This document shows, one piece after another, positions 54,351 to 61,754 of a stretch of 64,000 nucleotides of DNA (position 1 is the first letter of the stretch; every line of letters starts with the position of its first letter). The notes beneath the pieces were generated by a model. That model saw only the letters and a program-made list of their open reading frames with translations. It ran no database searches and was not told where the DNA came from. This DNA is from Niebla homalea (Eukaryota > Ascomycota > Lecanoromycetes > Lecanorales > Ramalinaceae): positions 62,001-126,000 of the forward strand of contig JAHGAU010000045.1 of assembly GCA_019925105.1 (NCBI GenBank), in the 5' to 3' direction. The translations under genes and the position numbers were made by a program.

Positions 54351-56519
54351 AATTAATAATAAATATCCTTAAAATCTAATTTAATAAACCGTTTAAAGCT
54401 ATTTAATTAATTAAAAATCTCAATAATTAAAAATAATAAGTATCGATTTTTAATTATAATTATATTTAATTTACGGTAATTAATATAAAGATAAAAACCG
54501 CCGTTTTTCTTAAGTATAAAAAGGATCGGGGCGTTTATAAGTAATATTAAGTAATAAATCCAACCCCGGGTTATAATATCCTTTAAATACCGTTGGAGCT
54601 CCGTTAATTTTACTTAAAATAAATTATATAAAAGATTATATAATAACTTTTTACCGTTTAAGTTAATAATATAGTTCCCCTATTTTAATTTAAATAAAAT
54701 ATTAATTATATCCTTAAAGAAAATATTTATATATTCGCTTAACTCTTTTAGAACGCTTTAATTAATAAAGTCTTTTATAATATTTATATACGTTAAATTA
54801 CTTTAAGGGATTTATAGTACTTTTAAGTACTCCGTCGTTACGTTTACGTAAATAATTATAAAGATTTTATTAATTTCCGTTAAATTTTAATTAAAGTTAT
54901 AAACGTTATTAATTTATAACTTATAAAAATTAACCTTAAAACGTTATTTATCCGCTGCCGGATTAATTATTATTTATAAAGCGTATAAAGTTAATAAATT
55001 AAGAATTATATTTAAATCTTTTTAATTAATAACGTAAAAGAATATCTTATATTATTTTTATTACCCTTAATTATTAATTAAATAATATTATAATTAATAA
55101 ACGCTATAATAAAAATTTTATTTATTATTAAAAAAAACCGTTTATGGTAAGACGGTAAGGGTTAATTATAAGTCTTATGAAACCATATATATTTATAAAA
55201 TTAAATTTATTTAAGCTTTAATATTAATTAATATACTTAATAATTAAAAATTATTTTAAAAACTTATTTAACCCTTAATAATAAAAGTTAAATATACTTT
55301 TAATTATTTTTTTATTAATTTTAATTTTAAAACGCTATTAAAGCTTTATTATTTTTTAATATATTATTTTTTTATAGGATTTTACGCTTACTATTAAAAC
55401 CTTATTTTATAAAATAATAAAGTAATTAAATATATAATAGCCTTTTCTATAATATATATAATATTTAACGTTCCTATTTACTTTAAGGGTGGTATTAGAG
55501 TTTTTAAATATAACCTTATGCTTTTAACCGTAAGAATTAATTTTAATAAAGATATATATTAACTTTAAGCCGTTAAAATTCAATTTAAATACCTTATTTT
55601 TAAGGGATTTACCTTTATTAACTTTTTAATTATCATTAATAATACGCTTTAAGTTATTTTCTTATATAATTATTATTATTATAATATTATCCCGGGTTCT
55701 TAATACTTTATTAATTATAAGGATTTTAATTTTAAGCTTTAATAAAAGCTTTATAAAGAATATATAAGTATAAAACTTATTTAATAATAATAATAAGTTT
55801 TTTTTATAATCTTTAAAGTATTACGGAATTACGTTATTTTTTAATTAAAATATTATTTAATATCCTTAAACCGTTTATAATAAGTAAATTAATGGTTTTC
55901 CGGATTAATTAATAAATTTAAAAGCTTATCCTTAAGCTTTTAATAACTTATTTTATTAATTTCTTTATTTAATAAGTTAAAGATTTTATAAAAAATAAAC
56001 CTTAAATAAAAAATTATCTTTTTTCTTTTAATAAAAAAGTACTTAAAATAAAGTATAAATTATCTCTTTAAGTTAATAAACTATATTTAATATTTATTTT
56101 TAGATTGATTTTAATATAGCTTAAGCTTTTCCGGATAAAAAAACTTATTTTTATAAGGTAAAATAAAAGCTATTAACGGTATATTATTAATATAAAACTT
56201 AATAATAAAATTAACGCAGGGCAAAGTCCTGGAGTATAAACCCTTATATTACGCGTTAATACGGCTGGATATATACTCTTAATAAGTATAATTCTTAATT
56301 TTAAACCGGTTAACTTTAAACTATAATTTTAAAAATTAAGCTTATTAAATAGTAATATTATAATAACGCTTTACCGCTTTAATTTATTTAACTATAATAA
56401 AAAGGTTTTTAATTAAAAAGTGAATATCGTTTTTTTATTTTAAGGTTTATTAAGTTAATTAAGTATTTATTATAACGGTAATGTTAAGCCTTTTTTTTAA
56501 TAAGGAAAAAGAACTAAAA

Positions 56520-56852
56520 TATTAAATTAACTCCGTTAACGGTACGCCAGCGGGATTAATAAAAGTAAATATAGAAGACGTAACGTTATAATCTGGATAC
56601 TTAAATATTACTTTAATAAGTAAATTAATAATAAGATTAATTCTTTAAAAACTTAAAAAGAATTAAGGTATAACCTTTACTTAAAATAAAGGTAATAATT
56701 ACCCCGCTTTACGCCTGTTAAGTTACGGCTTATAAATAACGTATACCAAGGCCGTTGCCAAGGCCCTTTGCCAAGGCCTAACGGCCTACCTTGGCGCAGC
56801 AATATGGCGTATTACTATAACGCCGGCGCAGAGATGGCGCTAGCTGCTAATA
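56520..56852 (-). repeat. E3 right LTR (333 bp, 5' LTR)
   Basis: The mirror of the left LTR in mutation pattern: the inner half is RIP-altered and the outer 110 bp (56745-56852) are intact, with repeated ccaaggcc blocks and the end gcgctagctgctaata. Confidence 0.92.
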
Positions 56853-57978
56853 AAACGATACTTAACCCTTTTACGGAAATTAAATTAAAATAAGCTAAAA
56901 AGGAAGTTAACTTAATTTATATTTAAGAAATTAACGGAAAAATATATAAATTCTTACCGGAAGTAAAAGTAACGGAAATTAAGAGGATTATAAAGGTAAA
57001 TTTAATAACGATTACCTTATAAACTATAATATAGTAAATAAAGTATTAACGTAAATATAAAGATTCAATCTTTTAAGGGCGATAATACCCGGCTTTAAAT
57101 AATAATAAAGTTACCGATAAATATCTCCGGCGTTACGGTATTATAAGGAAAAGGGATAACGTATTAACGATTTAACTTAAAACGGGTAAAAACGGTTTAA
57201 TTTACTTCCTTTTTATTATATATATCGGTAACCGGACGGACGTTAATTATAAGTATAAATAAAAGAAGTAAAACGCTATTTACGTATTTATTTTTTACTT
57301 ATTATTTAAAGAACTTAAGTTAAAATTAATTAAAAAAATAAAGATTAATAATTACCGTTGAATACTTATTATTAAAAAGGGTATTAAGGTAATTATTAGG
57401 TTTATAATAATTACGGGCTTATTATTATAGTTTAATTTAATTAAAAAGATAGAAAAATAATTAAAGACTTAATTAAGAAACCTTACCGTTAACCCGGAAA
57501 TAAAAAGTAAAGGCGAAAAGACTATATTTAATAAAGGTTTTAGGCTATAAATACCGGGGTAATATAGGAAACGTTATTATATCGATTAATAGAGTTATAC
57601 GAATAAAAAAATAATAATATACGTATCGGTATAAATATTTAAAGGCATAATCGGAAATCTTAATATAAAACGGATTAATAAGGTAATAAAAAAGTAATAA
57701 GTTTAAAGGTAACCTTTATAAGGATTTAGTCGTAATATTATAGGTTTTCTTAAAAAAACGTATAAATAAATTATTATTTTCTGGACGGCCGTAAATATTC
57801 TTAACCTTTAAGGTAAGAATAAAGGCTAAATAAGCACCGGTTTTTATTTTTAACGTTATAGATATTAGGTTTTTACGGTTATTAATAAGGCTAAATAGCC
57901 GATTATTAAGGAACGCCAGAATTAACTTAGCTAGACCCGTAATATAAATCAATCAATCAATCAATATTAATTAATTAA

Positions 57979-59243
57979 AGGAAAGTATATAAGTAAATAA
58001 AAGTAAATATTAAAAGTTATAATAATGTCAGGGGCTCAGGTAAGGTGGTTCTGAACATAAGTGAATTCTAACTATGTAAATATAGCATATAAAGGGATTG
58101 CAGATATTATGTAGAGTGTTTAGGACGCTTTACCCAATAAGGTAAAGTGTCCAGAATAAGCGAAGCGCTAAGCCTTAAAGCCGCATGGACACAGCTACAT
58201 GCTATGGGCAAGTGATGGTTCCCTGAAAAATAAAGAGTATATTTTTAATAAATATTATCGAATATAATATTAAGCGTTAAAGAAGTTTATATAAAAATTA
58301 AAAAATTATTTGAAGATTAATAAATAATTTATTTATTATTATTTTTTCTTTCTTTTAATATTTTAAGTAATAATATATAAGTAATAATAATTATAATAAA
58401 TATAATAAATTATTATATCCCTTTATTATTTCCTTGAGATTTATATAATAAATTAATATAGAAATAATATTAATAAACGGGTATAAATTATATAGTTATA
58501 TATAATATTATCTTAAATACGTTAATAAAAAGATAGATTAAAATTTATAAAATAAAATTTAAATAAAGCTTACTTAAATAATTAAACCTCCTTAAAATGT
58601 ATTTAAAATTACGTAATGAATTTACTTAAAATATATTTAATAATAACGGGATTAAAAAAAATATTAGAAGTATATAAATAAAAGAATAGGGTAAAAAGTA
58701 ACCGGTTATAAGGTCCGATTTTTATAAATGGCGGTATTTATAATCTTTTAATAAACGGAATAGGGCGCATTATACCCTTAAGCGGACTAAATATATTATA
58801 CTTAAAGGAAATATAAATATAAATAGCTTAAGCCTTCAAATAAATAAATAAAAAGTACCGATATTACCGTTATCAACGTATTAAAACGATAAAAAAGGGT
58901 ATCCTTAAGAAAATCAAGTCTTAATATACCTATTTTTTATTATTACGTAAGATTTAAAAATAAGGTTATAAAGGGAGTAAGTAAATACATATATAAATAA
59001 CGTTAGAAAATAAGAATTATTTATTAACAATACGTAATATTAATAAGGGTAAATTTATTAAAAAAAGAATAAAGGGTAAATAGTTATTAAATTAACGCTT
59101 TTTTAACTTTTATACTTATAATAAGTTAAATTATATAATAAATATTATAAACGATTAAATAAGTAATTAAAATATATATAAATATATATAATATAGTCCG
59201 GAATATAATAATATTAAAGGTAATATTTTATTATAAAGGGAGT
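57979..59243 (+). other. 3' internal part of G2, with a small unmutated insertion
   Basis: It resumes G2 after Lb and ends at the purine tract before the 3' LTR. RIP-mutated, no recognised domain and no open frame. It contains the hairpin element at 58029-58225. Confidence 0.55.
58029..58225. mobile_element. small unmutated hairpin element (about 197 bp, hAT-like ends)
   Basis: It keeps many CA and TG inside RIP-altered G2. The ends are CAGGGGCTCAGG and, in complement, CAGGGAACCATC, reminiscent of hAT-type CAGGG termini. It contains a perfect-but-one hairpin, GGACGCTTTACC / GGTAAAGTGTCC (58122-58151). The flanks aataatgt and aaaaataa match poorly, so the TSD is unproven. No ORF. Confidence 0.6.
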
Positions 59244-59493
59244 TAAAATAAAGGAAAATATAAAAGATATAAAATTTATGGATAAATATATAAAGGAATA
59301 GAAATATTAAAAAGGTTAATTAAAGATAGAATCAATTTATATATATTTTAAAAAAGAAAAGTATAACAGATTATTATAATAAATAACCTATACCTTATTA
59401 ACTTATATAGGGGCTACGGCCTATCTTTAATTATACTCTATTGCTACCTGCTATTTTATTACTTTTACTCTTTCATCCCTTCTCATCTTTTCT
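59244..59493 (+). repeat. G2 3' LTR (250 bp)
   Basis: It aligns base for base with the left LTR. Here the left part is RIP-altered and the outer right part (tttcatcccttctcatc) keeps CA. Confidence 0.82.
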
Positions 59494-59645
59494 GCTACTT
59501 ATTTATATATTCTTTTACTTTTAATTATTATGTTACTTATATTTACCGTAATTAAGGTATTAACCTCGCTATTATTTAAGCCTTACGTATACGTATCGTT
59601 TTGGACCTCTAGGGTCCCTTTGTTCGTCGCCATTTAAGTTTTTTA
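59494..59645 (-). mobile_element. LINE L4, 5' end (part after G2)
   Basis: It continues L4 from 32863 and ends with the ORF1 start: the complement of cgtcgccat gives ATGGCGACG at 59633-59625. Several CA and TG remain at this end. Together with 32107-32863 it shows that G2 inserted into L4. Confidence 0.8.
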
Positions 59646-59675
59646 TTTTAAGGAGAAAAATCAATAAGTAAATAT

Positions 59676-60018
59676 TGATTGATTGATTGATTTATTTATA
59701 CTACGGATCTAGCTAAGTTAATTCCGGCGTTCCTTAATACGCGGCCTTTTGGCCTTCCTGGTAACCGTAAAAACCTGATACTTATAACGTTAAAGCGAAA
59801 AAACGGTATTTACTAAACCTTTACTTATTACCTTTCAGGGTAAAAAGCATTAACGGTTATTTAAGGGATAACGATCAATTTATATAACTCTTACGTTCCA
59901 ATTTTATTAAGGAAATCCATAATACTACGACCGTGTTATTATAAGGGTTACCCCCGGACCTGCTGCTCTTCCGCATCTTCACCGATTTACCCAGTACCAA
60001 CATCAGGTTGCACCCTCG
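59676..60018 (-). mobile_element. LINE L6, short 3' fragment with a lightly mutated 5' part
   Basis: It is flanked by a perfect 13-bp TSD, aataagtaaatat (59663-59675 and 60019-60031). It starts with the 3' tail ttgattgattgattg and continues with the family's 3' end (ctagctaagttaattccggc). Only 343 bp, 5'-truncated. The distal part (59960-60018) keeps CA and TG and on the minus strand preserves an unmutated piece of the ORF2 C-terminal region (GNPYNNTVVVLW). Confidence 0.9.
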
Positions 60019-60031
60019 AATAAGTAAATAT

Positions 60032-60640
60032 AATATATATAATAAGTAACTATCTAATTATAAAGGTACGTAATATGAATATATGCGTTAAGACTACGGA
60101 ACAAGGTAAGCCCGCTCCGTTTCAAGTAATTCTCCCATGGTCCATACCGTAAGAAATCCTTCTCGCTAATAACCCGGTTTTATACATATACAGTTTAATC
60201 CTTGCAGTAATCGTAATAATAGATTATACTTATTAAACTATTAATAAAACTGAAATACGTTAAAATAAAATATATATGAAACTTCTTTTTAAACTTCTTT
60301 GAAACTTCTTAACACCGGAGCCGGGTAAGTTTTATAATTTTTAATAGTCTAAGAGATAAGGATAAATACAGACGGAATACCAATATAATATAATAAAATT
60401 GGTAGTTTAAGTATTAATTTTAACAATTATATACTTAAGTAATAAGTTAGGTATAAAAAGTATAGAACTTAAAGGCCTTATTAACGCCTTCGGTCTTAAA
60501 AATGGGATAATATTAAGAATATAATTGAAGTTTATAATATTGACCATAATATTATTAACGTTATTATAATATCCTCTTTATATATAAGCTTAATACTTCC
60601 CACTTATAAAACTGGGTTTATTCTCAGCAAAACTTTTTTT
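60032..60640. other. transition zone, no gene seen
   Basis: About 600 bp of AT-rich sequence with scattered CA and TG, so RIP is partial. It holds a short tandem block of three aaacttctt units at about 60280-60312. No ORF or recognisable element. Confidence 0.5.
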
Positions 60641-60644
60641 CAGC

Positions 60645-61345
60645 ATATAAGTACTTTAAGTATACGCGAGCAGATTGAATAGGTTAAACTTATATCTGCC
60701 TTCGCTGAGCCTTTAAGCGTTTGCGAATATCCGGGTTACTCGTAAGTTATAGTAAATACTCGTAAGTTTTTTTACTCAACGTTTTTTAATTAAATTACCC
60801 CCTTTAATTACTCCCCCCTTAAGGATAAATTACTAGTTTCTAGGGTAACTTTTAATTAAAATAACTGAATCTATAATTAAATTTTAAAAACGTTAAATAT
60901 TACGGCTTATAAGGGGGGTAACGGTAATACCCACCATTAAGAAAGCTTAAATAAAAAAAATTGTAATAAATAAAAACCGTTATTTTACCGTTTTAAATAT
61001 TTTTTACTTTTACTTTTTTTTACCCGCTCGGGACCGTTTAAAGCATTTATAAGTTTTCTGATTTATTTATGGACAGCTTATAAGCGATTTAAGTGAATAA
61101 ATGTTATGGCAGTACCTACCCTGGAGCAAGGGCTCCGGGGTAGGGCTTACCCCTGGGGGTGATCCCCCGGGTAGACTACCTTCTCATATATGGTAATAGC
61201 GGCTTACCCCTAAGCGCTATTACCTACCCCGGATAGCTACTTTTGTCCATGAGATGGCCGAGTGGTTATCACCCTGATAATAAATTACCTTTATTTTATT
61301 CACTCGATCTAAGCAGGTCGCAGATTTGCAGATAATAATACCCAA
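60645..61345. repeat. dispersed repeat R2, less mutated copy of R1, with a nested insertion
   Basis: It matches R1 along its length (ttaattaaattacccc, ccttaaggataaattac, aacgttaaatattacggc, ccgttattttaccg). Many positions that are TA in R1 are CA or TG here, so R2 approximates the pre-RIP sequence. It is interrupted at 61103-61278. The end block reads aagcaggtcgcagatttgc. No ORF; family unknown. Confidence 0.72.
61103..61278 (+). mobile_element. 176-bp hairpin-rich insertion in R2 with a tRNA-like A box
   Basis: It is flanked by aataaat at 61096-61102 and 61279-61285. R1 shows the empty site near 28346. It contains at least three stem-loops: ctggagcaagggctccgg, cccctgggggtgatccccc and GGTAATAGCG...CGCTATTACC. 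Near its right end, TGGCCGAGTGG matches the internal A-box promoter of leucine/serine tRNAs exactly. A weak B-box-like sequence (GGTCGCAGATTTGC) lies outside the insertion. It could be SINE-like or a structured non-coding insertion; no clear TIR. Confidence 0.6.
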
Positions 61346-61754
61346 TAAAAGTATTATTAATGGGGTATATAAGGCCCTTTTTTCTCCGCTTTCTTCCTTC
61401 CTTTTTAATATTATATCTCCTATTTAAACCATAATTATTAATTTATTACCTCTTAACATATATCCATTGCAGAAGCCTAATACTTTTACTCGTTCCTTAT
61501 AATCAAAATACCCTGAAGGACTTAGTCTATAACGTATTAAATATAACGTTACTTCATACGTTATGCTCCGCGATTCCGTTATGAATAATATTTATATAGA
61601 GTGATTAGCCGGACTTACGTTGTCCCGTTTCTTAAACACTTGTCAATCATGCTCCGTACCTATTACAAGATATACCCTCAAGTAATAACACCAATATAAA
61701 AACAAAGGAACATTCAACTTCCACTTTAGGTTGATTGATTGCAGAACATTCATC
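61346..61754. other. 3' flank between the RGS-LOV gene and the repeat block
   Basis: About 400 bp with moderate AT content and normal CA/TG content, so it is not strongly RIP-mutated. It should hold the 3' UTR and polyadenylation region of the RGS-LOV gene. I see no exact AATAAA on the minus strand close to the stop codon. A TATATAAGG-like motif at about 61367 on the plus strand has no gene behind it. No ORF of note. Confidence 0.5.

Larger units (their letters stand above)
49196..56852 (-). mobile_element. Ty3/Gypsy element E3, complete, inserted in LINE Lb
   Basis: The best-preserved copy of the E family, 7,657 bp. Both LTRs are 333 bp (49196-49528, 56520-56852) with TSD aaacg at 49191-49195 and 56853-56857. 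The minus-strand polypurine tract (reading aaagggggaaat) adjoins the left LTR. On the minus strand the RT relic YLNNILIFNKNL reads from 54190, and the integrase relic reads DNIYNSILIIINKY at about 52740-52665, from a DSILVIVDRYTK-type core. The order RT then IN confirms Ty3/Gypsy. The outer LTR ends are almost free of RIP while the interior is saturated. Confidence 0.93.
46700..57900 (+). pseudogene. Lb ORF2 relic (endonuclease and reverse transcriptase), interrupted by E3
   Basis: The apurinic-type endonuclease blocks YNPP and DFNLYY (from GDFNLHH) are followed by the RT block KAPGLNGI (from KAPGxDGI). E3 is inserted at 49196. The last part resumes at 56853 and ends in the C-terminal region near 57.7 kb, which is also seen in L6. 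RIP stops are scattered throughout. Confidence 0.75.
44663..57963 (+). mobile_element. LINE Lb (Tad1-like, full length), inserted in G2 and split by E3
   Basis: The TSD is about 15 bp: atattaattaattga at 44648-44662 and atattaattaattaa at 57964-57978. The 5' end is barely mutated, with ORF1 beginning ATGGCGACG at 44681. The 3' tail is the unaltered repeat aatcaatcaatcaatcaat, showing that the aatt tails elsewhere are RIP products of AATC repeats. Endonuclease relics are NIYNVYNPP at 46885-46911 and LLIRDFNLYY at 46981-47010. The RT relic NKAPGLNGILNRF is at about 47942-47980. Removing E3 gives about 5.6 kb. Confidence 0.9.
32864..59493 (+). mobile_element. Ty3/Gypsy element G2, inserted in L4 and split by LINE Lb
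   Basis: The direct terminal repeats are each exactly 250 bp (32864-33113, 59244-59493) and align without gaps. They are flanked by gctac at 32859-32863 and 59494-59498, and LINE L4 is continuous across the site. A purine tract, aaagggag, lies immediately before the right repeat, giving plus orientation. RT and RNase H-linker relics lie at 39.4-39.75 kb. Removing Lb leaves about 13.3 kb, long for a Gypsy element; much of the excess lies left of RT and right of the integrase. The LTR right end reads cttttct, not the usual CA. Confidence 0.82.

Noticed and set aside
57716..57952. 78-codon minus-strand frame
   Set aside because: It lies across the 3' end of LINE Lb in antisense, with no independent support.
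1..60000. Mitochondrial or bacterial AT-rich genome
   Set aside because: No mitochondrial or bacterial genes, rRNAs or codon signal. LTR and LINE relics with RIP and a spliced nuclear gene show nuclear fungal DNA.
61250..61330. A functional tRNA gene (A-box-like and B-box-like sequences)
   Set aside because: The A box is exact, but the T arm lacks GTTCRA, no acceptor stem closes, and the A and B boxes lie on opposite sides of a 7-bp duplication.
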